Shown: positions 12,801 to 24,985 of the stretch, piece after piece
Position numbering within the stretch: the stretch's first letter is position 1
How the letters are laid out: each line of letters begins with the position of its first letter
Position numbers and translations under genes: made by a program
The notes under the pieces: generated by a model
The model's input: the letters and a program-made list of their open reading frames with translations, nothing else
Told to the model about the DNA's origin: nothing
Databases searched by the model: none
Assembly (NCBI RefSeq): GCF_003086295.3
Contig: NC_092053.1
Location: 119,494,445-119,558,444 of the forward strand
Origin: Arachis hypogaea
Lineage: Eukaryota; Streptophyta; Magnoliopsida; Fabales; Fabaceae
Length of the DNA: 64,000 bases
Direction: 5' to 3'

Positions 12801-14122
12801 GGAATATGTTATGAGCCAGAAGGGCTGTATATGATAATGAATCATGGCTGACTATGAATCATGAATTTGAGCCGGATGGCTGAGATGAATGTTAATTTAT
12901 GGTTGAATATATGCTGAGTTATTGATATTGTGATTGTTTCACTCCACCTATCTGAGATACGAGTTTTCCTGGGTGAAAGTAGTGGCTAGCCACCATGTGC
13001 TCCAGGTGGAGACTTGATACTCTGCTGACCCTATGTCGTAAGTGTGGCCGGACACTGTGAAATTTCCGGATGACCTCGCCCTCATGAATATACAGCAGTG
13101 AGGGTGTTGGATGTGAATTATGATTATGATTGTGAATAACTCGAGTTGGAGATGCACGACAGAGGGACAGTCCAATGGTTAGCTACCAGGACTTGTCGGG
13201 TTGGCTTTATAACCGACAGATGCGACTCATCAGCCACTAGAACATGCATTCATCATATGCATCTATGTGACATTGTTTGGGTGTGCATATTGTATTTGGT
13301 TTGCCTTTGTGGTTACTTGTGGTTAACTGCTAATCGTTCTACTTGAAGTAATTGATTTTGTGTGCTTAAACTTTCCTACCTGTGTTTGCGACTGGGATTC
13401 TGTTGGACTGTGGTGACTGGTTGTTGTTTGGATTGTTTGGGCCTAGGGCCGTGGTTGATCATGAGGTAGGCCGAAGGCCATGTTTGGTTGATGTTTCTGG
13501 TTTAGAAAAGTATGAAAAACTAGTCTGGTTCAACATAGATAAACCTTTTGAAAAGCTTTTGAAGTTTTAAGAAATGAACAGTTTCCTCTTTCAGAAAAGA
13601 TTTCAGATATTTTTTTATAGTAAACCTTTGCTTTGAAAGAATGCATAAGGCGGTTATTAATCATTGTAACGATTTTATCTCGCGTATCCTATTATAGTAA
13701 TTCTGCAACCCTATAGTGAGAACCCTTTCGAGGATGATGTTCTCACTCCCCTACAGGTCTTTTCTTTTTCAGGTTATGGACGACGAAGTTCGAAAGAGCT
13801 TATTTCTTTTCTGTTAGACGATATTTCTGTATTGTTTTAGTATTTATGTTTCCCTCGCCTTTAACTTTACAAGTTTTGTAAGAGGGATATGATTTTGATA
13901 TGAGATACTTGTAAATTAGTATATATATATGTATGTATGTATGTATTTCCTGTGAGTATGGTAATTTATATTGTGAGTATGAATGTATGTTCTTGAAAAA
14001 TTCGGTCTAAGTTTTAAACAGGCTCATATTTTAGTATTAAATATTATAAGAGTCGTCGTAATACCCGAACTATTAGAGTGGCACAGCCGGAAGCGTGACA
14101 TTTTGATAGTTAGGGTGTTACA
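9830..14122 (+). repeat. 3' LTR of the LARD-like element, complete
   Basis: 4293 bases from TGTAAGACCCAG to GTGTTACA. It is collinear with 2747-7012 throughout. Small indels distinguish the copies, for example an extra AAGAATCTTTG near 11843 and the loss of about 15 bases near 12905. The conserved inverted-repeat box lies at about 13187-13270. Confidence 0.9.
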
Positions 14123-14476
14123 TATTGCTCTTCTCAATCATAAATAATTTAATTAGACTGGTTACGTTCTAATTTATTATCTATTCAATTTATAATAAAA
14201 TAATCAAATACATTATATTGTTCTAATAATTATGTATATGTATTTGTGTAAAGTTATATATTATTACTTTTTATAAATTGAAATTATCACACACACATAT
14301 ATAATCGAATTAGTTCACAAGGCAACAATATAAGTTTACCTAAGTTTAAATTCGACTCATTTAATATTTGAACTCAAATTCGAGCATAAGCTCAGAACAC
14401 AAATTCGTAAACTCAACTTATCAAATTATTAACAACTTAAACTCAAATTTATATAAAAACTAGTGTACGTTCTCGT
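14123..14476. other. AT-rich spacer between two LTR insertions
   Basis: No coding potential and no recognised repeat. It contains a short CACACACATATATA run near 14290 and ends with CTCGT, the left target-site copy of the next insertion. Confidence 0.5.
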
Positions 14477-14547
14477 TGTAACACCCTATCACAGAGAGCT
14501 TTATGCTTAAGTCGTAAATCAAAGGTGGTTAGGCATTATGATACCTA

Positions 14548-14571
14548 ATATATATATATATATATATATAT

Positions 14572-14616
<45 letters not shown>

Positions 14617-14662
14617 GAGGGAGGGGGGGAGGGAGGGAGGGAGGGATAGATAGATAGATATA
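14548..14662. repeat. Compound microsatellite (TA)n(GATA)n(GGGA)n
   Basis: A TA run of about 13 units passes into about ten GATA units, then a GGGA-rich run, then a few more GATA units, all in the 3' part of the solo LTR. It is a candidate polymorphic marker. Confidence 0.95.
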
Positions 14663-15763
14663 TAACATCATAACTAGGAGTCTTTGAAAAAATTAAAACA
14701 TTGAACGATCGATACTCATACACCAAAAACGTTAACACAAGTGAACATCGTATACCAAAGCAAAATGTATATATATACATAGGTTTTAATATAAGATACA
14801 TAATAATCACTAGTCTCGACCCGCAAAGATAAGGCCGACTAGAAAATATTACAAAATCAGAAGTACAAAATATAGCCCTGTTTCTCCAGAATAAAATCTC
14901 TAAGAGGAAAGTATACAAATACATGTTCAACAGTGGAGAAATATGCTAAGTACAGAATAAACTTCAAAAATAAAGTCTCCTTCGCTTCATCAATGAGTTT
15001 CGCACTCTCAACGAGATACGTAATGTCTTGTTATCTGAAAAATCAATAATTTTCACAACGGGTGAGAACCTGAAGGTTTTGAGTAGGGTAATAATTTTAA
15101 ATAGATACTATGTAAAACTACATGAATCCGCTAGGCAATCCTAGTCTCCAAACACACAAGTTTAGGCCTAGGATTCTTTCTAATCCGTTTAAGGAGGAAA
15201 CTCTAATAAATACTTTAAGTTTGGTATAATTCAGTTAATCTTTTTACTTGTCTTTTCATCAACAAACTCCTTAATACAATAGTAATTCTCTCACAGCTAC
15301 AGACTAAGAATTCTAAGTTAAACAACTTACTCGTCGGCATTAAACCGACACCGCCATAATATATTTTCCGTCCTTTAATCATCTCAGTGTTTAACATTTA
15401 CCAACTCACCAAACTTGGCCACAATTCAAAGTCATAAATCTCATCTCATCATCCTTCTCATATTTTCAGTCTCAAGTTCTCAATAGAATCAAACACGAAC
15501 AAAACATCCAATTCAATCACAATGGAGTGCAATTAGTTCAAGTAATACAAGTAGCAGATAGATGAACAAGTAGGCAAACCAAATAATTATGCACACCCAA
15601 ATAATTACAAACAAATGCACATGATGCATGCCTGTCTTACTAGCCATGAACTCACGTGTCGGTTAAACTGACAGAACTTGACACATTCAGTAGCTAACCT
15701 GTATATTATCTCTTTGTTGCGCATCCCAAGAAGAAAATATATCTGGGCCTATCACAAGCCAGT

Positions 15764-15920
15764 CTCGCAGGGAGAGTGCCCTGTACCCCTTGCAGGGAGA
15801 GTACCCTGTTCACCTTGTAAGAAGAATACACTGTACATATCTCGTAGGGAGAGTGCCTTGTCATACCTCATAGGGAGAATACCCTATACATATCTTGCAG
15901 AGAGAGTGCCCTGTTACACC
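15764..15920. repeat. Minisatellite in solo LTR (GGGAGAGTGCCCTGT unit)
   Basis: About six degenerate units of 25-36 bases, each with GCAGGGAGAGTGCCCTGT or a variant. It lies directly beside the conserved inverted-repeat box at 15620-15685. Confidence 0.85.
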
Positions 15921-16404
15921 TTACAACCAGAGAGAGAAAGCGTAGGTGGGATGAAACCACTGTCCCTACATCACACTATAACTACGAACAAGTGGAATGA
16001 AACCTCCGCCCTTGCCTGGTGCAGGTGCCAAGCCAAATACGCAAGCGGGAGGAACCCACGACCTTTTCTCGCAAGTGGGACGAACCTCCAACCTTGCCAA
16101 TCAATAATCTTTGTCAACCTCAAACACGTAAGCGGGATATGACTATCGTCCTTGTCAAATTGGTCATTTAGACTACAATTAGTCATAATCATTTACTTTA
16201 ATCAATTTTATAAGTTATTAAATTCATTAGCCCCAATTCTCTATCAAATACTCAATTTCGTTCTCTCATGAGTTGGATAACACCACCGTCCTCACTTAAT
16301 CCGGAGCAAGTGGAATGGAGCCACAATCCTTGCATCTTACCCAGGCAGGTTTTTAAAATCTTAACCCAGAACAAGTGGGACAAACCACAACCCTTGTATC
16401 TTAC

Positions 16405-17939
16405 TGATAAATCCCATTTTTAGGGTTTATCATGTATAAATTTTGAAGGTTTTATCAATGATCTTCCACACTTATTCATATAAAAATGCATGATTTTGTG
16501 TTCCTTTCCTAATTTTGCCTCATGGATGAAAACATGATTCTTTTGCATTAGAATTGATATATTGTAATCCCCCTCTATTACCATTCGATACCATGACCCG
16601 TTTGTTAAGTGGTTTCAGAAGTTATAGGGCAAAAATGGCTAAGAGGGATGAAGGAAGCATGCTTGGATGGAAGGAGCATGGAAAAAAATTAGAGTTTTGG
16701 AATTTGGGCATGGGCGCGCACGCGCACCGTACGCGTGCGCGTGAATATGCGTCCTTAGAGCCGGCTAGATGGAGCCGAAACGAGAAGCCGGCGTGCTTAT
16801 AAGGATGGGCCAGAAATCCTTGGACGCGCGCGTGTATTGCGCGCCTGCGCGTGGATCGCAAAAAGCCCCAGGGACGCGTACGCGCCGATAGCCGCACATG
16901 ATTTTTTAAGAGGAAAACATGACCAGCGATTTCAGGCAGTGGCAGGCCCTGTTTTGGGGCAGAATTCTGGCGGGAAGAGCATAAGAAGACCAATGATTAG
17001 GGAGATTGAGACACTTAGACATTATTCTAGATATTTTTGGGTAGTTACTTACATTTTGGCTTTTAGAGAGAGAAACTCCAACTTCTCTCTAGGATTTTAC
17101 TTTCTCCATTACAATTCTTTTTTGATTTCTTGGTGAGATCCATTGCTAATTCACTTCTACTTTGATACAAGTCGTAGATCTACTCTTCTTCTACTCTCAA
17201 TTAGTGATCTTTTGATTCGTGCACTTGGATCTAGATTTGTGCCCTTGTCACTTTGAATTTTGATTAATGAATTGAGAAATTTCATTCAATTGCTTGATTG
17301 TTGATGATTGCTTGAAGTAGATAGCTTTAATTCAATTCTTTTCTCTCAATTTCATCATGTCTTCTATGATTGCCTACCAATTGTTTGTGAAAATGACAAC
17401 TCTAGCTATGGAGTAGATTTCTCTTACTTGGCTTAGGGGTTGAGTTATTGGAGACACTTGAGTAGTGGATATCAATTGTTGATTAGGAATTGAGAATTGC
17501 TAATTGACTTGGAGTGCACTAAAGCTAGACTTCCCTAGGGTTAGGATAGGACTTGTGACTCAAGTTAGTTACTTTCACTTGACTTTCCTCCATTATTAGG
17601 GGGTTAACTAAGTGAAGCAATAATCAATTCTTATCATAATTGAGGGAAACTACAATGATGGAACTTCCAATACTCACCCTTGGCCAAGGCTTTTATCTTA
17701 ATCAATTGTTGTTTACCTTTGCTTAGCTTAAATTCTTGCACCAACTCTCAAAACCACAAAATACTTCCTAATCAATAATGTGCATTCTAAGGCAATTCCT
17801 AGGGAGAACAACCCGGGACTAATACTCTCGGTCATAGATTTTAGAATTGTTTGATGCGATATTTGCATGTCGGTTAGACTATACTCACGATTGGATTCAT
17901 TGCTAATTTCTATACCGACATAAGAATTTTTGTTCATCA
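16405..17939 (+). mobile_element. Nested solo LTR, TGATAAAYCC family
   Basis: 1535 bases, starting TGATAAATCCC and ending TTCATCA. It is flanked by a perfect 5-base duplication CTTAC at 16400-16404 and 17940-17944. It contains a cluster of alternating CG/CA words (CGCGCACGCGCACC, GTACGCGTGCGCGTG) near 16713-16880. No internal domain is present, so it is a solo LTR that inserted into the older LTR around it. Strand is assigned from the LTR-end consensus remembered for Arachis and is less certain than the boundaries. Confidence 0.88.
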
Positions 17940-20022
17940 CTTACCCAGGTGTTTCAACTCTCAACCCAGAGCAAGTGGGACAAACTACAATCCTTGCATC
18001 TTACACAGGTAATTAATCAATAATCATTAACTTTAACCAATTTCACAACTTATTAGATTCATTAACCCCATTTTATTATTAATTCATCAATTTCATTATC
18101 TCGTGAGCGGTATAACACCTTCATCCTCACCGCAAAAGGGATAAAATCACCATCCCCGCATAGTAGTTTACGCACTAAGCAAGCGAGATGACACCATCAT
18201 CGTTGCCAGGCAAAAAATCAATATCACATCTTAAACCAATTTCAATTCCACCCAGTCTCGGAAGATACAACCTAACATAACCCCATTCATTTATTAGCTA
18301 CTTCAATCTCATTATTCTGTGAGTGGGATGAAACCACTATCCTCATCACGGGCGGGACGAACCTCCATCTCCGTAACAATTTTCTCCGGTTAACCAAGAA
18401 TTTATCCAAAAATAATTTAATTTAATTTATTATATCTCTCTCTAGTGTATTTAAATTTTAACAATTAGTTATTCAACTCCATACAGAGGTTAAAGGGGTT
18501 ACAAATATGTTAGAAAGGTTAAATAGTTCAAAACTAACATTTTGGCCAAAACTGGATAGTTGTGCGTACGCATGTCTCGTGTGTAAGTGCAGAACTTGAA
18601 TATGGTTTTTGCAAAAATTCAACATCGTGCGCACGCACGGAACTTCCCTCTTCTCCAAATTCTACAAAATTTGCAATTTTCAGTTTCAAACCCAAATTTT
18701 CAAACGTTCATAACTTTTGCTACAAAATTTTGTTTTTCTCCATTCTTCAACGGTTTTAAAGTTCTTTTCACTAGCTTTAATTTAAACAAATTTCACTCAA
18801 TTCTGGACTCTAAGAGCCAAGTTATGACCCGTCAAAATTGGTCAAAAATATATTTTTACCAAATTTTGCATAATGGTCAGTTTTACAAATTTCCAATTCA
18901 TTTCTTTTCAAAACCACCCCAAAACCATTCCTAGACATCCTCAACCATCATTTATCAAATTGTCAATCACCTCATAACCAATTAATGCCTAATCAATCAA
19001 TTTCCAATCAAATCCATAACACGGCACGCTTATACATCCCAATCACAACCAAAACTAACAATTAATTATCCAACCAATTCTCATAATTTCAACAACAAAT
19101 CACACATGGCAATGCCACCACTTACTATAACCTACCAAATAGGAGATACCTCACCCTATCGTGGCTTCCAGTCCAATTTTTATTCTGTAGCCTTAATAGA
19201 AAATCAACCATAATCTTTATATCTAATTTCATTCATATATACATTTATGGCTCATCAATAATTCATTTCACGCAATCATGGCAATTCACATCATTTCATA
19301 CAAGCATTCACACTAATCAATTACCATCAACAACAACCCTCATCTAATACTATCTTAAAGGCAATTACCTAGATTTTCATATAATTTTACGTAATGCCTA
19401 CCAAAACCAAAACCCGTACCATAATGACGTCGAATTTTCAACGCTCGAGTTTTCTCTCCCCTCAACCCCGAGTTTTAACTCGCACAATCGAGCCTCAAAC
19501 GATCCTCCTTCAAGTTCTCACCAATCAAGCCAAGCACCCAATTTGTACCAAATCAACCCAAGCATACAAGCCATCCCATTTCATCTAATTTAATCAAAAT
19601 CTCGATGATTTACACTAGAATTTTGTATGTAATTAGGAAAAAAAAAAGAATTCTCTTACCTTATACCATGTGTTCATAGGTCAAAACTTCACTAGAAATG
19701 GTAGTTAAACTTCTCACTAAACACCAAAATTATAATTTCTTAACACCACAACTACCAAAATACGAATTCAGAAGAGAAACTAAAAATAGGACAATGATTT
19801 CGAAATTCCTTACCATAATAATTAGATATAATTGAAGAGGGAGTCGAAAGGAATGCGCAGTCGCAATTGGGTCATTGATCAGAACTCCGATTTAGAAGTT
19901 ATGAGGATTTGAATGTGGTGAGTGAATAGAGAGTTAGGGCATTCTTCACTCTTCTTTTATTCTCTCTATCCGTGTCACTCTTTCTCAATTCGGAAAAATG
20001 GCTTAAATTTTACTAAGTGAGG

Positions 20023-20090
20023 GGTTTATAAGCCGTAGACTTGGCCCAAGTGAAGGCCCAAAGTGGTTTTTAGCCCATTGACCCCACCTT
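20023..20090 (-). promoter_or_regulatory. LTR core promoter with TGGGCC sites
   Basis: On the minus strand a GGCTTATAAACC TATA-like box is preceded within 60 bases by TGGGCCAAG, TGGGCCTTC and ATGGGCT. TGGGCC/TGGGCT are plant site II (TCP-type) promoter words. Function is inferred from arrangement. Confidence 0.4.
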
Positions 20091-20518
20091 GAGCCAAAAT
20101 CTTTAAAATAAGTGTCTGAGTATTCATTCCAAATATTTTTCTTTGTTATTTTTATAGTTTTAGTTTTATCACTCGCAGCACCAGACAGATTTAAGCCGGC
20201 ACAACTAATTTTAATGTCGGTATGCATTTTCGTAATTGATTATATTTTTGCGCTCAGTTTTATTTTCTAAATTAAATTCTCATCGGTAATTTCTCAAATA
20301 ATATATTTTCAATTTTTTAACCCTTTTTGCTCTTATTTGATTTATTATTAATTATTTATCATTTATCTAGGTTTTACACTCATCCGCTACACAGGATAAT
20401 AATACATAAAATTATATAAAAAATTTTATTAAAAATTAAACAAAAAATATATATAACAATTATTACTATAAATATTTTACAACTTACAAATATTAAAAAT
20501 AATTAGTATTTGTCTTAA

Positions 20519-20707
20519 CTAATTTGGATTGATTGAGTGGTCTTTTGACTTGTCCGTTTAAGTAAATATTAAGAGTTCGAATCTTATCTTGTGTGTGTAG
20601 CAATTCATTGTCTAGCGGCAAACGCAGACCCATAATAAATGGAGCATCAATATGCGTGGTGAATTAATCCTCGGTTTGTAGAGTTAGGAAATACCGTAAA
20701 ACAAAAA
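20519..20707 (+). mobile_element. tRNA-derived SINE
   Basis: 189 bases flanked by a 12-base direct repeat TATTTGTCTTAA at 20507-20518 and 20708-20719. The head has A-box-like (GATTGAGTGGTC) and B-box-like (GAGTTCGAATC) pol III promoter words about 40 bases apart. The tail ends in ACCGTAAAACAAAAA. This is the standard structure of a plant tRNA-related SINE, and no coding capacity is expected. Confidence 0.85.
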
Positions 20708-20719
20708 TATTTGTCTTAA

Positions 20720-22182
20720 TGTAGAACAATTTCTCATTGATAGCAATACTTATGAAGATTTGTCTTTGTTGAAATTTACCTAAGACAATTTTATTTGTTG
20801 GTATTGTATTTATTCTTAAAGTCAAAATAATATGATCAATGTTGTTACGTGTTAAAACTTCATATTTTATGACATAATTTTTAAATTTTCAAACTTATAG
20901 ACTTACATCATTACAAAAGCTATTAGATTGACTAATATTTTTTAGTAACATTATCGGAACACCATTATTGAGTATTAGTTAATGTGAAAAGAAACCAATA
21001 ACAACTTTTGTTATTCAATATATCAATAGAATAAAATAAATTAGTATTTCTTAAATTAGTAAATATATATATATTTTAATTTTTTACACTATTTTATTTG
21101 ACAATATTTACCATTAAAGAATAGCAAATGACCACACTATTCTACAATATAATGTATAAAATAATTTTTTATCTTAAATTTATTTTTAGTTAGTGAGATA
21201 AAATCTAAAATAATTCTTTTATTTTCTTACACGAATTTAAATTTTAATTCAGAATTGATTAACCATTCATCATTTTTTAATATCAATAACAAAAATAAAA
21301 TTGATTAGGTACAAAATATTCTGCATTTAATAATTTCAATCGTTTAAATTTTAATTACCAACAATTATGTTAGAAATTAATTATAACTTAATAATCGATA
21401 ATATATATATATATATATATATATTAGTACGTAAATAATAATATCTAATGTATTAATTATTTAATTTTTTGACAGGACTAATGTATAATTTATTGTCCAA
21501 AATTTTTTTTATAAACTTTGTAGTATGTAAAAATAGTGATCTTATTTTTTATTATTATTAAAGAAATTATTCATAATTTGCACTATTATACTTATTATCC
21601 TAGATGATAACTTAAGTTACTTATTTTGTATGTTAGATAATATAAATAATATCTTGTATCTTAAATTTATTAAATATTAAGAAAAAAAAATTATATGATA
21701 AATTATATAAATAGTCATTACAAAAATAAAAAATATTTATTATATATAATAATCTTTGATTTATGTAGTGTCATATATATATAAGAATTATTTATGTTAA
21801 TTATATGAATAATTATTATTATTTTTATTTTGTCATTACATTAGTAAATAATATTTACAACTAAAAGAGAAAAAAATAATTAGAAAAATAATGTAAATTA
21901 AAAATTCTCTTATAAATATATTTAACTAATAAAATTTTTTTATAAAATATAATTTATAGCACTTCTACCTATATTTCAAAATATAAAAAAATTAGAAATT
22001 CATCTTTTTTTTAAGAAAAAAATTAAAGTCAATACAATTTTTAGTTTTCCGCCGTTTTTAAAATTTTCAGATACGTACTTGATTATTTTTATAAAAATTC
22101 AAGTAAAGATCGTAGAATTATATATTTTAAAGAGATGATAACATATTTATATCTATATATACTTTTTCAAATAAGTTTTCTG
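20720..22182. other. AT-rich intergenic DNA
   Basis: Very AT-rich with many short A/T homopolymers and a (TA)n run at about 21401-21424. No frame, RNA gene or bounded repeat was recognised. Confidence 0.5.
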
Positions 22183-23410
22183 AAAGGGTTAAAGTACGAT
22201 TTTGGTCTCTAAGAAATAGACCAAAAAATTTTTTCGTCCCCAACCTTTTTTTGTATACAAAATCGTCCCTAAGATTTAACTTTGTTTTAAAATCGTCTTT
22301 TTTACTTAAATCTTATATTTTATGACCAAAATACCCGTAAGTAAAAAAATTATAAAATAAAATAAAAATAAAACAAAAAACAGAAAGAGAACGACGAGAG
22401 GAAGAAAGAGAATTGGGAGGGGGGGGAGGAAAGAAGGGGGAAGGAAAAGTGGCGACGTTGCCTGTAATGGAGAGGACAGATGTCAACGCCAACAGATCGG
22501 CGAGGGAGGATGTCTGCTGCGTCACCATTTTGCTCCTCCTCACTAGCTCGCCGCGTCGCCGTTTGGCTCCTCTTCCATGCTAGCTCGCCGCGTCGTCGTT
22601 CTCCTCCTCCTGGCTAGTTCGCCGCTTCGCCGTCCTCTTCCTCCTCCTTGCATGTCGCCGCTACTTCGCTTCCGCGCTGCTGCTTTGAGAGAACCGTTGA
22701 TGGAACTTGGGAACGATGCCGATGCCACTGTTCCTCGTCAGTCATCGTTGCTCCTCGCCCGCCGTTGCTCCTCGCCAGTCACCGCTGCTCCTCCCTAGGA
22801 TTCCAATGCTACTTCTAATTTGTTGATTTTGTTAATTACTTTGTTGATTCTACTTCTGTTTCTTTGGTTAATTACATTGTTGATTTTATTAATTACATTG
22901 ATTCTGATTCTATTGTTGTTATTAATTCTGATTTTATTTTGATTTCATTGTTGTTCTACTTCTATTTCTTCTGATTCTGAATAGAAAAGGAAAGTGGGGA
23001 AAGAAAATTAGAATGCTGAGAGTAAATGGTATTAAAAGCTTCTTTTTTTGTTGTTCTTTGGAGTTGAAAGAGATGGTGATGGTTTCTCTTTTCTTCTTTT
23101 CTTCTGTTTTTGCTGCTAGTTGAAATGAATTATTGTTGTTATTTTTTTTCTTTGTTTCTGCTTCATTGTTGTTGTTCCTAATTCTGTGACGACGAAGAAG
23201 AAAAAGAAGAAGAGATGTTGCTGCGACGGAGAAGAGAAAGAAAAATAAAATCTGAGTATGTTAGCAAAGAAGAAGAAGGATATTTTAGTCCAAATGATGG
23301 TTTTAAAACTTAATTGAACTTTAGGGATGATTTTATATGCAAAAAAAGGTTAGGGACGAAAAAAATTTTCAGTCTATACCTTAGAGACCAAAATTGTACT
23401 TAACCCTTTT
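22183..23410. mobile_element. Non-autonomous DNA transposon with ~115-bp TIRs (MULE-like)
   Basis: The left end (AAGGGTTAAAGTACGATTT onward) and the inverted right end (AAGGGTTAAGTACAATTTT) are similar over about 115 bases, including TTTTGGTCTCTAAG and TTTTTTTCGTCCC words. The 1.23 kb body has no transposase. It contains a GC-rich block (22440-22800) unlike its surroundings, then a T-rich stretch. Long TIRs suggest a Mutator-like element, but I could not find a convincing 9-base target duplication. Confidence 0.75.
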
Positions 23411-24605
23411 TGAAATTACAAATTCTCATAATTAAACTCGACACATACATTGTATATTACACAAGAAAGAAAATGATGTTAAATTAGAAGGAAATCATAG
23501 TTCAATTCAAAGGATTTTGTTTGGTTTAAATATTTTTAAAGTAAGTTTTGGAGAATTGTTTTTGTTAGCTGGGAGATAAAGTCAAATTATTTTTAGAGAG
23601 ATGACGATTATTTAAAAGAATATTATGCAATTTAAGGGTAAAAATGGAAGGGGGTACTAATTTAGGGATAATAGTGAGACTTTATACAAAAAAAAATTTT
23701 TTCTAATAAAAATAAAAAGTATATATCTTAAAATTCACTTTAAAAAAGAGTAAATTTTAAAACCTTTAAAAAGATTTCTGAAGATATAAAATGAAATCAA
23801 ACACACATAATGTTATTATATACATTTTTTATTTTCATCTACGACCTAAGTTACCTTTGGACAAACCATAAGTTAAAACAAAGAAAGGCTAACATAGCAG
23901 CATACGACATATGATGCTATGCTGAAATGCATACCGCATGCTTTTTTATTCTTTCAGAAAACTAGTTCTAACAACCAAAATTTTGTCATCATCAAAAAAT
24001 AATGATAGAAAAAGATGCATTATAAGTCTACATACATCTCTTAAAGATATGATTTATTAGTCTTAAAAACTCACACATCATGTGAACAAAAGAACATCAA
24101 ATATACCTCATTCCATTACAATTCATTGGTCTATGTTATGTACAAAACTACAAACTACATAAACTGAAAAAAGAGGTTATACAAATGAAATTGAAAGCAA
24201 AATTAAATGACTAATCACTTACTATCATACCCAAGATTCACAACCACATAGCATAAATCAGTAACTTTGACTATAAACTCTGAACATGATTATCAGACCA
24301 GCATTATTGTCAAGTGCAATTTTATATCTCTCTCTAATTGTATATATATGCATTATCTTACCACAAAAAAATTATAAGATTATCACAAGTTTTGTATCAA
24401 AATTCAAAGCTATAAATTTAAAATATAGATTAAGAATATGAAAGGCTAAACACAGCAGAAAAACAATAATCCATGTCTCATACATTGTATATTTCATGAT
24501 TATCAATCACTTTAATTATAAAAGCCAAAAAATCTTATTAGCATAATATCCAAGTTATCCTACAAGATAGAGTAGGTGAAAGATTAATATAGATTGATCA
24601 AAATG
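23411..24605. other. AT-rich intergenic DNA
   Basis: No gene, RNA or bounded repeat was recognised. It is probably continuous with the DNA after 28160, from which it is separated by the solo LTR. Confidence 0.5.
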
Positions 24606-24894
24606 GAGGATGTAAGAACCGGATTTTTTACGAATAAAATTATTTACATTTTCAAATTAAATTCTGAAAAGTTAGGATGAGAATTTGGGGATTTAAATAT
24701 GATTTTTGGACTCAGTAGGTCCTTCCGAGTCAGAAAATGTGTTTTCTGCAAAAAATCGTAAAAAATTACGAACCGGCAGTTGAACTGGTTGAACTGGTTC
24801 AAGTCTGCCCAGTACTGCGCGAGAAAAAGTGGAAACAGCCAAAAACCTTAAAAAAATATTAATTAGAAATGGAAAACCGGGTGTTAGTGTTAAG

Positions 24895-24985
24895 GTTTGG
24901 CCCGAAGTTGGGCCAAACGGGCTAAATACGCTAACAGGTTGGACCGGACCCAACTTGGGCCCAAGCCCAACAATATATAAACCCT
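24895..24985 (+). promoter_or_regulatory. LTR core promoter: TGGGCC cluster and TATA box
   Basis: TTGGCCC, TTGGGCC, CGGGCT, TTGGGCCC and AGCCCAA occur within 80 bases and are followed by TATATAAA at 24974-24981. The array resembles site II plus TATA promoters of plant growth-related genes. Function is inferred. Confidence 0.45.

Larger units (their letters stand above)
2747..14122 (+). mobile_element. LARD-like non-autonomous LTR retrotransposon with 4.3 kb LTRs
   Basis: Two long direct repeats, 2747-7012 and 9830-14122, flank a 2.8 kb internal region that encodes no recognisable gag, protease, reverse transcriptase or integrase. The LTR ends are TGTAAGACCC and GTGTTACA. A tRNA-Met-type primer site follows the first LTR and a polypurine tract precedes the second. 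A sampled 240-base block (5821-6060 against its partner) shows about 15 differences, near 6 percent. Long LTRs around a short non-coding core fit the LARD definition. The first 20 bases of the 5' LTR are missing, and the 5 bases after the 3' LTR (TATTG) have no partner upstream, so the left end has been altered since insertion. Confidence 0.85.
14477..20378 (-). mobile_element. Solo LTR (4.36 kb) with nested solo LTR
   Basis: On the minus strand it starts TGTAAAACCTAG (at 20378) and ends TAGGGTGTTACA (at 14477). The flanks CTCGT (14472-14476) and CTCAT (20379-20383) are a target-site duplication with one base changed. Without the nested insertion at 16405-17939 and its TSD copy the LTR is about 4362 bases. 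No internal domain or second LTR is present, so this is a product of LTR-LTR recombination. A TATA-like GCTTATAAACCCC lies at 20023-20036 (minus) beside three TGGGCC-type sites. Minisatellites lie at 15764-15920 and in degenerate form at 15937-18370. Confidence 0.85.

Noticed and set aside
14529..14930. 133-codon minus-strand frame
   Set aside because: Its C-terminal third is encoded by the TA/GATA/GGGA microsatellite and the rest is solo LTR.
15764..15920. CRISPR-like look of short repeats with spacers
   Set aside because: Units are degenerate, spacers are related, and this is a plant LTR; it is a minisatellite. The same applies to 36455-36705.
16622..16993. 123-codon minus-strand frame in the nested solo LTR
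   Set aside because: It lies in the CpG-rich word cluster of an LTR and has no domain. Composition explains the open frame.
20519..20707. A tRNA gene at the A/B-box sequence
   Set aside because: No cloverleaf could be drawn, and the 12-base flanking duplications and A-rich tail identify a SINE.
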